Of a stretch of 64,000 bases of DNA, positions 1 through 9,092 are shown piece by piece. Under the pieces are notes generated by a model, which searched no databases, had not been told where the DNA came from, and worked only from the letters and a program-made list of their open reading frames with translations. The position numbers and the translations under genes are program-made. Each line of letters starts with the position of its first letter. Within the stretch, counting starts at the first letter, position 1. Source of the DNA: Neobacillus sp. Marseille-Q6967 (GTDB lineage Bacteria > Bacillota > Bacilli > Bacillales > Cytobacillaceae); contig NZ_OX267715.1 of NCBI RefSeq assembly GCF_946151075.1, positions 1,899,881 through 1,963,880 of the forward strand, in the 5' to 3' direction.

Positions 1-2247
1 TTCGAATCCGGTAATGAAATGGCGGCTTATGCTGCACATCAAATCAACTATCATATTATGGGCTATTATCCGATCTCCCCTTCTACGGAAGTGGCACAGT
101 TCCTCGACGGAATGAAAGCAAAAGGACAACACGATATCGTGTTAATTCCTGCTGACGGCGAACATGGCTCTGCCGGCATTTGTTATGGTGCCTCTACCGG
201 AGGCGGCCGTGTCTTTAATGCCACCAGTGCTAACGGTTTTTTATATATGCTGGAGCAGTTACCCGTTCAATCTGGAACCCGCTTTCCTATGGTATTGAAT
301 TTAGTAAACCGTTCTGTATCGGGACCGTTAAATATTCACGGTGATCATTCTGACCTATATTTTGCGCTCAATACAGGATGGCCCATTTTAATGGCACGTG
401 ATCCGCAAATCGTTTACGATATGAACATTCTTGCGATAAAACTTGCGGAAGATCCTGAGGTTCGCCTCCCTGTTATAGTTTCTTTTGATGGTTATTTTAC
501 TTCTCATCAAAAACGCCGAGTCAGTGTCATAAAGGATCGGGCCGATGTGCAGAAATTTATCGGAAAAGCACCAACCAGCTTTCCTCACGCTTTAGACCGT
601 GAAAATCCAGTCACAATTGGGCCTTATATGAACGAACCTGATTATATTAATAACTGTTACCAACAATCCGTGGCCATGTATAACGCAGAAAAAGTCTTTG
701 AAAGAATCTCAAAAGAGTACTCCGAGTTAACAGGCAGAGAATATCCGGTATTGGATTTATATCGAATGGAAGATGCCGAGGTTGCGGTGTTTATGCTGAA
801 TTCAGCTGCCGAGGTTTGTAAAGATGTAGTCGACCGATTACGTTCTAAAGGAATTAAGGCAGGGGTTATCTCTCCTAACATGATTCGGCCGTTCCCGCAA
901 AAGAAGATTGCGGAAGCATTGTCTAATGTGAAAGCTGTAACCATTGGTGATCGAGCCGATTCGTATGGCGGGCATGGAGGTAACATAGCTCTTGAAGTCC
1001 GTGCTGCATTACAAACCTATGAAAATAGTAAAACAAAGGTAGTCAATCGTGTCTACGGATTAGGGGGTAAAGACTTTTATGCAGATGATGCGGAGCATTT
1101 TTTCCAATTAGCACTGGAAGCTGCGGCCTCTGGGACCGTTGATAAGCCCTTCGACTATTTCGGTCACACTCCTGGAAATCCAGACTTGGCTCCTAAGCGT
1201 GTCGTCAATCCATTGAAAAAAGAAGATTTGGTCACAGGTTTAATTACAGTAACACCTGATAAAGAAACCGGAGAACTTAAGGTTAAAATTCCGCCAATGA
1301 GAAGTTTAACCAAAAAACCTAAGCGGATTGCTTCTGGTCATGGTGCGTGCCCTGGATGTGGTATTTTTTCTGGATTAGAGTTATTTTTCAAAGGTATTGA
1401 AGGAGATATTGTGGCCTTGTTCCATACAGGATGCGCGATGGTGGTCACAACTGGCTATCCATACAGCTCCCATAAAGCTACTTATATTCATAACTTATTC
1501 CAAAACGGCTCTGCTACCCTATCCGGTCTTGTCGAAATGTTCCATGAACGGAAGCGCCGCGGCGAATTTGATGAGCTTGGTTTAAGTGATGACTTTACGT
1601 TTGTCATGGTAACGGGTGACGGGGGCATGGATATCGGTATGGGACCAGCGATCGGAACGGCTTTGCGGAACCACAAAATGATTATTCTCGAGTATGATAA
1701 TGAAGGCTATATGAATACCGGGAGCCAGCTTTCATACTCGACGCCAATGGGGCATATGACGAGTACTTCGAGTGTCGGCAGCTTCCAAAACGGAAAACCA
1801 TTCCATCATAAAGACACCGCACAAATTATGGCGGCCACCCATATTCCATATGTCTTTACCGGGACAGAAGCATTCGATCGAGATTTATTGAAAAAAGCAG
1901 CTAAAGCTCAGTGGTATGCGCAAAATGAAGGATTGGTTTATGGAAAAATCCTCATTACCTGTCCATTAAACTGGAAATCTAAAGATGAGCTGGGGCAGAC
2001 TATCGTGGAAGCCGCTGTAAACTCCTGCTTCTTCCCTCTTTATGAAGTGGAGCACGGAGTTACCAATATCACGTACAATCCAGAAGAAAAGAACAAACGG
2101 ATTGATGTTTCCGGCTGGTTAGAACTTATGGGCAAAACGAAGCACTTATTAAAAGAAAATAGTCAACCTATGCTGAAAGCATTTGAGGATGAAGTAGAAC
2201 GCCGCTGGAACATGTTGAAAGCCAAACATGAAAGTCCGTATTTGTAA
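1..2247 (+). CDS. 2-oxoacid:acceptor oxidoreductase, fused alpha/TPP-binding beta part (5' end outside window)
   Basis: Oxidative decarboxylation of a 2-oxoacid to an acyl-CoA with electron transfer to ferredoxin or a similar carrier. The frame is open to the first base, and the residues before the first ATG at 19 (GNE, then MAAYAA) match the start of the PFOR pyrimidine-binding domain, so the gene begins upstream. Counting from that ATG, residues 1 to about 400 are the alpha-type region with the conserved GYYPISPSTE stretch. From about 435 comes the TPP-binding beta region with GACPGCG (Cys pair, about 441), GDGGMDIG (about 533) and an NEGYMNTG cofactor loop (about 560). A gamma domain is not visible and could lie upstream. 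The exact 2-oxoacid cannot be told. A strong terminator follows. Confidence 0.9.
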   Translation, partial: FESGNEMAAYAAHQINYHIMGYYPISPSTEVAQFLDGMKAKGQHDIVLIPADGEHGSAGICYGASTGGGRVFNATSANGFLYMLEQLPVQSGTRFPMVLNLVNRSVSGPLNIHGDHSDLYFALNTGWPILMARDPQIVYDMNILAIKLAEDPEVRLPVIVSFDGYFTSHQKRRVSVIKDRADVQKFIGKAPTSFPHALDRENPVTIGPYMNEPDYINNCYQQSVAMYNAEKVFERISKEYSELTGREYPVLDLYRMEDAEVAVFMLNSAAEVCKDVVDRLRSKGIKAGVISPNMIRPFPQKKIAEALSNVKAVTIGDRADSYGGHGGNIALEVRAALQTYENSKTKVVNRVYGLGGKDFYADDAEHFFQLALEAAASGTVDKPFDYFGHTPGNPDLAPKRVVNPLKKEDLVTGLITVTPDKETGELKVKIPPMRSLTKKPKRIASGHGACPGCGIFSGLELFFKGIEGDIVALFHTGCAMVVTTGYPYSSHKATYIHNLFQNGSATLSGLVEMFHERKRRGEFDELGLSDDFTFVMVTGDGGMDIGMGPAIGTALRNHKMIILEYDNEGYMNTGSQLSYSTPMGHMTSTSSVGSFQNGKPFHHKDTAQIMAATHIPYVFTGTEAFDRDLLKKAAKAQWYAQNEGLVYGKILITCPLNWKSKDELGQTIVEAAVNSCFFPLYEVEHGVTNITYNPEEKNKRIDVSGWLELMGKTKHLLKENSQPMLKAFEDEVERRWNMLKAKHESPYL

Positions 2248-2257
2248 GTTATAAGAT

Positions 2258-2294
2258 GATAACCGCCCTGATTGAGGGCGGTTATCTGTTTTTG
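2258..2294 (+). terminator. Rho-independent terminator of the oxidoreductase gene
   Basis: A perfect 12-bp stem (GATAACCGCCCT paired with AGGGCGGTTATC) with a 5-nt loop begins 10 nt after the stop codon and is followed by a T-rich tail. Confidence 0.9.
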
Positions 2295-2327
2295 CCAATA
2301 CTACTATGTGTTTAAAATAGGACTAAC

Positions 2328-2813
2328 TTATGTTTTCCACTCAAGCTCAAACACACTAGTTCTCCTATCCTTTTCAAATTTCAGGATATTCCAATCTTGG
2401 GATAATTTTGTGCTAATTGTGTAAAAGTTCTCAATCACTTCTAATGGAGTAACGATTACCTTAATTGAATCCATTTGGTATCCCACAAAAGCAAAATATG
2501 CTTCACAATTAAAATGAGAACAGGTTTCTTTCGTTTTTTTGATTTGATCGGCAGGTTTTTTTATGTTTAATAAGAAATCGTACCTTCCTTCCTTTCTGCT
2601 CCTACTTTTGACAGAGATACCGATTTTTTTTTCATCTTTACATGCAATAATATCTATTCCTACATATCGAGCATGAACACATTCATATCCATTTTTCGAT
2701 AACCAATAAAGAATTAAATGCTCTGCAAACTCACCAGAGATTTGTTTGTGATTTAGACTATATTCTGATGTTATAACTAAACCCCCTTCAAATTTCCTAA
2801 AAAACTCTAGTTC
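2328..2813 (-). pseudogene. PD-(D/E)xK nuclease-like protein with a disrupted start
   Basis: An open minus-strand frame of about 160 codons ends in TAA at 2328-2330. It carries GIDIIA followed ten residues later by ISVKSR, the spacing of the D...xK core of PD-(D/E)xK nuclease folds, with an upstream Glu in ISGEFAEH. No ATG, GTG or TTG opens this frame: a TAA sits just upstream at 2814-2816. An AAAGGAGG ribosome site lies at 2827-2834 with a TTG at 2822-2824 in another frame. Adding one T near 2810 would join that TTG to the frame (reading M-F-N-K-N-L-E-F-F). This suggests a one-base deletion, a sequencing error or a non-standard start. Fold assignment is by motif only. Confidence 0.55.
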
Positions 2814-3135
2814 TTATTAAACAAAACCTCCTTTTATCTATAATCCTATTATCCTATTTTAGAATTATTAACATAGGAATTATTTACCATTCCACTAATG
2901 TTATTAGACCAGATATTCAAAAATTTATGTAATTTGTGGTTTTTTTCTTAATGATACATGCTTGGATCCACCCTCTAACCAGGAACCCTCTCTCCTTATT
3001 TCACTACCCTACCCAGTTTGTAAAAGAAAAAACGATCCTTCATATTGAAGCATCGCGCTAGTAAGGTCAAGAACTTCCATTGTTTCATTAAATATCTAAA
3101 GACTCTTAATAATTTTCAATAAGACACACTTGCGA
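2814..3135. other. Intergenic region, nothing recognised beyond the RBS at 2827-2834
   Basis: AT-rich stretch between the broken nuclease-like gene and the convergent end of the ATP-grasp gene. I see no ORF of note, RNA motif or strong hairpin. Confidence 0.5.
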
Positions 3136-4158
3136 TTATTTCATAGAACTAGTTTCAGCTAAAAAGCGGGCATATCGAATCATTTGCTTAGCCGCGTCTA
3201 TCTCCTGTGAAAAAGAAACAGGGCTTCCTGGTCTCCAATTTACTTCAAAAATCCAAATTTTCTGGTTCGAATCCAAACCTACGTCAATACCCAATTCATC
3301 AAGTGATTCGTCATATAAGCTGTCAAAATGGCTGGAAAAACGAACTGCAAAGTGTTCCAAATATCTTTTTACATTGTAATATTCCTCGTTAAATTCTTTC
3401 TTTAAAAAGACATGAAATTCTGATGTGTAACCTCCTTTGCTTAAATTTGTTACAATCCCTTGTGGTGCTATACGGGGGAAAATTGTAATCAGATTCCAAT
3501 CCCCTTTTCCATCTTTTTGAACATGTAATCGGAAGTCATATGATAATCCATTTTTAGTTTTACACTGAATATATGGTTGGATGATATAGTTTTCAGTATT
3601 AATAATTTCACTGACCCATTCCCTAAATTCTACCTCATTGATCACCGTTTCCTTGTCTTGTTGAAGGATAAACTTCCCTTCGTTTCTTTGAACATAAAAA
3701 ACATTTTTACCTTTATGACCCCTTGATGGTTTTAATACAGTTTTTTGGTATTTTAGGATTGACTTGTAAACATCTTGAACATGTAATACTTCCATGGAGG
3801 GAACCAAATAAGAAGCAAAAGTTTTTGCAGTTTTAATTTTTTGATAGACTTTCAATTTGTCACCAACCGAATGGCTGGTAAAAGGTATCTCTTTACTTAA
3901 TCTATTTACAATTATTTCCTGTTTTTCAGTTATTGGTGGACTAGAATTGTAGATTACATCAGGAAAAGGGCTCACTTTTTCTATCCATCGGCCGTTTTCA
4001 TAAATCCATCCAAGGATCGTACGGTTCTTAAAATTAACACGACCAGGGGAAAAAAAATAAAAGTCGACACCTTCCATTTTAGCTGCTGCCGCATAGGCAT
4101 ATGATTTATATACCGTTCTGGGATCTTTGCGGTGAGAAAGCATTCCTACCGTTACCAA
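3136..4158 (-). CDS. YheC/YheD-family ATP-grasp protein, spore-associated
   Basis: Belongs to the YheC/YheD family of ATP-grasp proteins linked to the Bacillus spore coat; biochemical activity unknown. The N-terminal region has the typical VGMLSHRKD opening and FFSPG stretch. The middle holds the nucleotide-binding part (KPSRGHKGKNVFYVQ), and the C-terminal part has the ATP-grasp metal-binding region (ELGIDVGLD...IFEVNWRPGSP). I chose a TTG at 4158, preceded by AGAGGT at a good distance and 22 nt after the stop of the upstream gene. The frame continues to a TTG at 4230, but that start lacks a ribosome site and would overlap the upstream gene by 50 nt. Second gene of a two-gene ATP-grasp unit. 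Confidence 0.82.
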   Translation of the reverse strand: MVTVGMLSHRKDPRTVYKSYAYAAAAKMEGVDFYFFSPGRVNFKNRTILGWIYENGRWIEKVSPFPDVIYNSSPPITEKQEIIVNRLSKEIPFTSHSVGDKLKVYQKIKTAKTFASYLVPSMEVLHVQDVYKSILKYQKTVLKPSRGHKGKNVFYVQRNEGKFILQQDKETVINEVEFREWVSEIINTENYIIQPYIQCKTKNGLSYDFRLHVQKDGKGDWNLITIFPRIAPQGIVTNLSKGGYTSEFHVFLKKEFNEEYYNVKRYLEHFAVRFSSHFDSLYDESLDELGIDVGLDSNQKIWIFEVNWRPGSPVSFSQEIDAAKQMIRYARFLAETSSMK

Positions 4159-4180
4159 TTTGGATTTACCTCTTTTCGTT

Positions 4181-5404
4181 TTAGATTGGATCCAAATGAA
4201 ATTGGAGTTCTTTTGCAGCCTTTTTAGCAATTTTTTTCGCTTTTGATAGTGTTTCTGCTGTAGCTAGTACATAGCCATATCTATGACCCATAGACAAGGG
4301 GGGAGTCAAAATCTTACCTTTACGTGGTTTAATATATACCTCCTCCACTCCTTCGTAACTTAACGCTCGGTTTTTCCCTGTAACTTTTTGCAGCCTTCCC
4401 GTTGAATTCACAGTTATATAATGGGCATATGCAAATCTAGTATGAAGTTTAGCAACCGAAACTTTTTGGCCTAAATACATTTTTATGGTTTCTTGAACGA
4501 GATTAATTCCAAATCCAACTTCAATTAGACGGTTCATCACACCACCAGAAATCCTCGGATTAATCTCGATTAATTTCCATTTACCATTCACAAACTTTAG
4601 TTCTATATGAAATGCACCATTTTTAACGTTAAACTTCCTTACTATAGTCCTGACAATTCGATACAGATGATGATTTTTTTCTTCTTCGATCCCAACTAAC
4701 AATCCATACCCGGTTACAATAAACCGATCTCGTTGGGAGATTTCCTGTTTGACAACTGCAATCAAGTGAATCTCCCCATTTTGGACAAGAACTTCTAATA
4801 GACATTGGGGACCATCCATATATTCCTCAATCAGTATTGGTTGACATGGATATTTTTTGATAAGAGTTTGTATGGATGTTTTAAGTTGTTGAAGGTTTTC
4901 AACAAACAATACATCCTTAGAGCCGGTCGAAGTGGGAGATTTTACTACAAGCGGAAAGTAATTTGTAAGATGTGTTATTAAATCTTTAAATTTATCCTTT
5001 TTGGGATTATAAACTAAATAAAAAGGGGAGATGGATTGTCCCTCCAAAGTTTTTCGAGTTTGGATTTTATCTTCCATTTTGGATATAGATTTTTTATCAA
5101 ATTTAGTGGTGCAGAATTCTTCAGATAACTTGGCAGCTATCTGAACCAGTGGATCAATAAAACTCAATACAGCCATAATTTCCTTACCTTGTATTTTAAG
5201 TACTTTGATTTTTTCCCTTAAAAGTTGAACATCTATCCTTTCAACATAATAGAGAAAATGGATATCTGGAAATTCACTTCGTTGCCCCTGATATTTCTTA
5301 TTAGTTGTGTATACTACCGTCATATACCCGAGTCGCTCTGCAGCTTTTATCGCTTCTCTGCTGGAACCAGATTTATTTGTTTCGATAAATACAATCGTCT
5401 GCAT
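4181..5404 (-). CDS. ATP-grasp domain protein (biotin carboxylase/CPSase-like)
   Basis: ATP-dependent carboxylate-amine or carboxylate-thiol ligase fold with unknown substrate. The N-terminal part (MQTIVFIETNKSGSSREAIK) is a Rossmann-like preATP-grasp domain. Residues about 100-310 carry the ATP-grasp core, with the loop VVKSPTSTGSKDV and the metal/ATP residues in HIELKF and LIEINPRISGG. The start used is the ATG at 5404, nine nt after AGGAG; two ATGs further upstream are less well placed. It is followed by the YheC/YheD-like gene and is probably co-transcribed with it, so a link to spore or cell-envelope chemistry is possible but inferred only. Confidence 0.8.
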   Translation of the reverse strand: MQTIVFIETNKSGSSREAIKAAERLGYMTVVYTTNKKYQGQRSEFPDIHFLYYVERIDVQLLREKIKVLKIQGKEIMAVLSFIDPLVQIAAKLSEEFCTTKFDKKSISKMEDKIQTRKTLEGQSISPFYLVYNPKKDKFKDLITHLTNYFPLVVKSPTSTGSKDVLFVENLQQLKTSIQTLIKKYPCQPILIEEYMDGPQCLLEVLVQNGEIHLIAVVKQEISQRDRFIVTGYGLLVGIEEEKNHHLYRIVRTIVRKFNVKNGAFHIELKFVNGKWKLIEINPRISGGVMNRLIEVGFGINLVQETIKMYLGQKVSVAKLHTRFAYAHYITVNSTGRLQKVTGKNRALSYEGVEEVYIKPRKGKILTPPLSMGHRYGYVLATAETLSKAKKIAKKAAKELQFHLDPI

Positions 5405-5657
5405 ACTCATCAACTCCTGTTTGACGTTCATTAATTAGGCAGTAACCATTTTATATGGATTTTTGGCTCTAATGTTAAAATCCATTAATAGAGGAAAGGG
5501 AATGTTAAAGCCTCCCTATATACAATTTAACTAAAATTATATGTATATAGGATAAAATGAGTTCAAAACTCATGTATGTCCAAATCGGGCTATAAAAGTA
5601 ATCAATAATCTTTTATAACCCGTCTATATCATACCTAAAAACTAATTGTTTACTCTA

Positions 5658-6302
5658 TTAACCATTACCATTAAAGAATGTTACAGTTCTGGAAGTCGGT
5701 GAAGTCGGTTGAAGTGTTGTACAGCGGTCAGGATTGATGTCTCCAAGAACAGTTACGCCAGCCTGAACTAGTCTTTCGCGGGATACAGTAATTTGAGTTC
5801 TGATAATCACTTTAAAAGTAACAAGAGCTAATGTTACTACTCCCCCAATAGAAATTAATGGGGTGATCACAGGCTCTAAAACTGCCTCTATCACTGGCGT
5901 TGTTTCTTGTAAATCATCCCCTGGGCAAGCTCCTGGACATTCAGTTTCTTCCTGGAATGGAAGATTTAACGTAACAGCTGGTAATGCTACTCCTGCAACA
6001 CTAATAACAACTGTAACTGGAACAAACCCTGAATTAATAACTTTCCCTTCAATTAATGTGCCTCTCATGACAATTCCAGTAGGATCGGCTGTTACATTAA
6101 ATGTGAGCAAATCTAGGTCCGTATCAGCCGGAATCCCTAAGTCTACTGTTGGAATAGCAAATTCAGCTACTTTTTGTACATTTTGTGTACAAATGACGGA
6201 TAAAACTTTTAAGCACTCAACGCTTGGAGGGGCCATGTGAGGCTGAACTTTTTGAGGACAGCATGCATTGACTACGTTGTTGCTATTACAAGTAAAATCC
6301 AA
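5658..6302 (-). CDS. Unknown cysteine-motif protein A, possible spore-surface protein
   Basis: No function recognised. About 214 residues, with beta-rich Val/Thr/Ile composition, few charges and no signal peptide. It has an N-terminal Cys cluster (ACCP near the start) and the segment FQEETECPGACPGD near the middle, then a late GVTVLGDINPDRC motif. The neighbour at 6440-7063 shares the same architecture, so the two are tandem paralogues. A TTG at 6302 lies nine nt after AAGGGAG, whereas the TTG at 6311 abuts the ribosome site and is unlikely. Composition and nearness to spore-type ATP-grasp genes suggest a secreted-layer or spore-coat/exosporium role, but nothing in the sequence proves this. 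Confidence 0.65.
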   Translation of the reverse strand: MDFTCNSNNVVNACCPQKVQPHMAPPSVECLKVLSVICTQNVQKVAEFAIPTVDLGIPADTDLDLLTFNVTADPTGIVMRGTLIEGKVINSGFVPVTVVISVAGVALPAVTLNLPFQEETECPGACPGDDLQETTPVIEAVLEPVITPLISIGGVVTLALVTFKVIIRTQITVSRERLVQAGVTVLGDINPDRCTTLQPTSPTSRTVTFFNGNG

Positions 6303-6439
6303 ATAAACCAACTCCCTTACAATATTTTTCTTTCGTCATATACTATGAATTAGGGAGTAATAAGGTAATAGATTTTTTCATCATCTTATTAAAAATAGAC
6401 AAAACGATATATTGCTTATTGGTACTAGAGTTTAATCAC

Positions 6440-7063
6440 TTACCATTTGTCTGGACTTTCACTCTGTTCACATAATTCGGGAAAGTCTTCATCAAAATCC
6501 TGGTCATAATGATGATGTTCTTCGTGTGTTTCCTTTTCGACTTCACAAAATATAACGGTAGGTGAGCAAGGTGGCTGTTTGCAGCAATCTTCATTGATGT
6601 CACCTATTATGGTTACACTAACTGTTCCAATTTTTTCTCGTACAACTGTCGCCTGGACACTTAAAATAACTTTAACTACAACAGTACTCCCTTCGTGCCC
6701 ATGATTTGGTATTACTTGTGGAGGCAAGGTTCCCTCTAAAATAGGTGTCGTAAGTTTCAGAGTATCTCCAGGGCAGGCACCCTCACAAATAACCTCTTCC
6801 TGGAAAGATAATGTTATTTTCTTAACGCACTTTCCATCAACTATTACCACACCTTTAATAAATCCTTGAATCACAACCAGATCTTTTAGTAAAGTACCAG
6901 TGATTTGAACACTTGATAATTCAGGAATAAATTGAACATTTTTATTTTTTAATTTTTTTAAACAAGTATTTGCTTGGGCAATAAGTTTTACTTTTTTAGA
7001 ACATATTACTGACTGAATTAGAATTGCCTCATTTGTTAGACAAGTCTCACTTTTTGAGTTCAT
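6440..7063 (-). CDS. Unknown cysteine-motif protein B, paralogue of the downstream gene
   Basis: No function recognised. 207 residues. It shares with the 5658-6302 product the stretches SVIC near the N terminus, FQEEVICEGACPGD in the middle, a VVKV...TVVRE beta region and GDINEDCC near the end, then adds an acidic, His-rich tail (THEEHHHYDQDFDEDFPE). It starts at an ATG seven nt after GGGGGAGGT. The tail looks like a metal- or matrix-binding extension, which is an inference. Expression in the mother cell is plausible, but I could not identify a sigma-E/K promoter with confidence. Confidence 0.68.
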   Translation of the reverse strand: MNSKSETCLTNEAILIQSVICSKKVKLIAQANTCLKKLKNKNVQFIPELSSVQITGTLLKDLVVIQGFIKGVVIVDGKCVKKITLSFQEEVICEGACPGDTLKLTTPILEGTLPPQVIPNHGHEGSTVVVKVILSVQATVVREKIGTVSVTIIGDINEDCCKQPPCSPTVIFCEVEKETHEEHHHYDQDFDEDFPELCEQSESPDKW

Positions 7064-7410
7064 TTATTATACCTCCCCCGAAATAAGTAAATGTCTTGCT
7101 ATTATATGGAAATCACCTAAAATGGGTACATTTTCGAAGGATAATTATGTAGGTATTAAGATCCAAGTATATCCATCATAATTGAAATGATGGACAACTG
7201 AAAAAAATAAACTGATCAAATTCGTTCTCTTTAGAAATATTTTTCTTCTGGTGTATTGCCTCCGCTATATGATTTAATGGAATTCTATTTTAAGATATTC
7301 TTCTTTTAGAAAATATGATTTCTACTGAAGAAATCAAACTATTTTCCTGCAAAAAAGTGCCTGACGACCGGTACTGTGTCACCGGAGTCAGGCACCCTAA
7401 TTGATATATA
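7064..7410. other. Intergenic region upstream of the paralogue pair
   Basis: AT-rich, about 350 bp, holding the presumed promoter of the 7063 gene at its left side and the repeat-type hairpin at 7357-7395 at its right side. I see no small ORF. Confidence 0.5.
7357..7395 (-). terminator. Hairpin of a GTGCCTGAC-type repeat; likely DoxX terminator
   Basis: GTGCCTGAC and GTCAGGCAC pair at the outside, with CCGG pairs inside. On the minus strand the hairpin begins 15 nt after the DoxX stop and is followed by TTTTTT. The arms resemble intergenic hairpin repeats common in Bacillus genomes. Confidence 0.7.
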
Positions 7411-7785
7411 TTACCAAGTCCAGTTTGTGATAGATAGTAGCATTAAAGCTGCTGCTGCTAAGGCGATATTCTTTAAGAATTGATTCATCTCGCCAACCTT
7501 TTCTGTCTGATCCGTAGACTTCCAGAAATTATGCATCGTGAAAGCAGAAACGACTAAGAATACAACCAATAAATAGAGGCCCCATTCAACCCAAAACCCC
7601 GTTAGGATACTTAACCCTCCCGCTAAAAGCATTAATCCGGTTACGACGACGGAGAGTCCTGGTGCGGGAACCCCTTTGTAGGACGCATACTGCTTCAAAC
7701 CTTGAAATTGGATGAAATGATTTAATCCAGAATAAGCAAAATAAAGACCAAATACCGCCCGACCAACCAGCCACAGCCAATCCAT
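7411..7785 (-). CDS. DoxX-family membrane protein
   Basis: 124 residues with four predicted transmembrane segments. The N terminus WLVGRAVFGLYFAYSGLNHF is the DoxX-type first helix with its G...F..SG..HF pattern. DoxX-family proteins are membrane partners in redox or thiol stress responses, but the exact role here is unknown. It starts at an ATG with GAAAGGA about ten nt upstream. The neighbouring WrbA-like flavoprotein on the same strand suggests a shared oxidative or quinone-stress theme, although a terminator lies between them. Confidence 0.82.
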   Translation of the reverse strand: MDWLWLVGRAVFGLYFAYSGLNHFIQFQGLKQYASYKGVPAPGLSVVVTGLMLLAGGLSILTGFWVEWGLYLLVVFLVVSAFTMHNFWKSTDQTEKVGEMNQFLKNIALAAAALMLLSITNWTW

Positions 7786-7874
7786 CCAGCCATCATCCTT
7801 TCATGAGGTAGTTACTTCTCCCTATACATATATACTTTGAATTCAAGATTATTCCTATTTTTTCAACAACAAAA

Positions 7875-7898
7875 AAAGTGAGCAATTTGCTCACTTTA
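7875..7898 (-). terminator. Terminator of the WrbA-like gene
   Basis: AAAGTGAGCA pairs with TGCTCACTTT. On the minus strand it lies just after the stop codon and is followed by a T-run. Confidence 0.85.
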
Positions 7899-7913
7899 CA
7901 ATTTGAAATATTT

Positions 7914-8525
7914 TTATTGATTAGCTTTTTTAACCCATTCAGCCACAGTGACTGTACGCTTTGCTTGATGCTTAACAGCTGCTTCAACATCTTCAACCAT
8001 TTTTCCATTTTGATCCACTGTAACACTTGTTCCATATGGGTTACCACCTGCGCCAAATGTAACAGGATCGGTATAACCGGGAGCGGCAACGATGGCACCC
8101 CAATGATACATTGTTGTATATAGTGATAAAATGGTTGCCTCTTGACCACCGTGGGAGTTTTGAGCGGAAGACATCGCACTAACGACCTTATTCACAAGCT
8201 TTCCATTAAACCAAAGACCGCCAGTTGTATCGAGGAATTGTTTCATTTGCGATGGCATATTCCCAAATCGGGTCGGAACGCTGAAGATAATCGCATCTGC
8301 CCATTCAAGGTCGTCTAATTGAACCTCTGGAACATCTTTTGTTTTTTCAACAGTTGCTTTCCAAACGGGATTACCTTCAATCGCAGATTGTGGAGCTAGT
8401 TCAGGTACTTTTAATACTTTCACTTCTGCACCCGCTTCTTTCCCGCCTTGTTCTGCCCATCTAGCTAGTTGATAATTCGTTCCGCCCATGCTGTAATAAA
8501 TTACAGCTAATTTAACATTTGTCAT
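7914..8525 (-). CDS. WrbA-like NAD(P)H:quinone oxidoreductase (flavoprotein)
   Basis: Flavodoxin-fold FMN protein of the WrbA type, 203 residues, reducing quinones by two electrons in the cytoplasm. The phosphate-binding loop near the N terminus is YYSMGGTNYQLA. PTRFGNMPSQMKQFLDTTGGLW (residues about 84-105) is the characteristic WrbA segment, followed by SSAQNSHGGQE, another FMN-contact loop. The length fits the family. It starts at an ATG and ends in a strong terminator, so it appears monocistronic. A role in quinone or electrophile detoxification is inferred from the family. Confidence 0.9.
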   Translation of the reverse strand: MTNVKLAVIYYSMGGTNYQLARWAEQGGKEAGAEVKVLKVPELAPQSAIEGNPVWKATVEKTKDVPEVQLDDLEWADAIIFSVPTRFGNMPSQMKQFLDTTGGLWFNGKLVNKVVSAMSSAQNSHGGQEATILSLYTTMYHWGAIVAAPGYTDPVTFGAGGNPYGTSVTVDQNGKMVEDVEAAVKHQAKRTVTVAEWVKKANQ

Positions 8526-8597
8526 TCATTCTATCCCCTTACACGATTGAATTTTTAAATTACCCATACTATTATTTCTTTCTTATGAAAATTCCAT

Positions 8598-9092
8598 TCA
8601 TCCACCTGCATCTCTTTTGATCCGGTGGTGGTACATAATTAGAATCGTTTGCACAAGCATATAAATCGGAAAAGACCAGTACATTTTGTAACCTTTATCA
8701 TAATGGTAAAGTCCAATTTTAACCCCTACCCATTCAATCAATACGGAAAACATGGACCAGATGATGATATAGAAAAGATTCTTCAAACCCCTAATGTTCC
8801 ATTTTACGTAAAGGTACATGAAAAAGTAGCTATACGGACCATTCATAACATAGGTAATAAAGTCCATCAGGTTATATTTTGAATCGTCATTTACATCATA
8901 TAAGTCCCAAGAAGGAACACTTGTTGTATGATCAAAAAAGGTTACTACGAATACACCATATAGAAAGTAAGCAGTCCCTTCTAACAAGGAGAAAATTTTT
9001 GGAAGGAACCAAATCAAGATGGTCAAAGATAGTAAACTGATAATCACGAACCATTCATTCATATCAAATGAGTTTTCATATACTGCCTTCAT
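8598..9092 (-). CDS. CBO0543-family membrane protein
   Basis: 164 residues with about five hydrophobic segments. Matches the CBO0543 family of small membrane proteins found in Bacilli and Clostridia, whose signature includes a SVPSWDLYD loop, Y..MDFITY and PYSYFFMYLYVKW. No biochemical function is known to me. The ATG overlaps the stop of the upstream membrane-protein gene by four bases (ATGA), so the two are translationally coupled. A second CBO0543-like protein is encoded at 11029-11502. Confidence 0.75.
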   Translation of the reverse strand: MKAVYENSFDMNEWFVIISLLSLTILIWFLPKIFSLLEGTAYFLYGVFVVTFFDHTTSVPSWDLYDVNDDSKYNLMDFITYVMNGPYSYFFMYLYVKWNIRGLKNLFYIIIWSMFSVLIEWVGVKIGLYHYDKGYKMYWSFPIYMLVQTILIMYHHRIKRDAGG

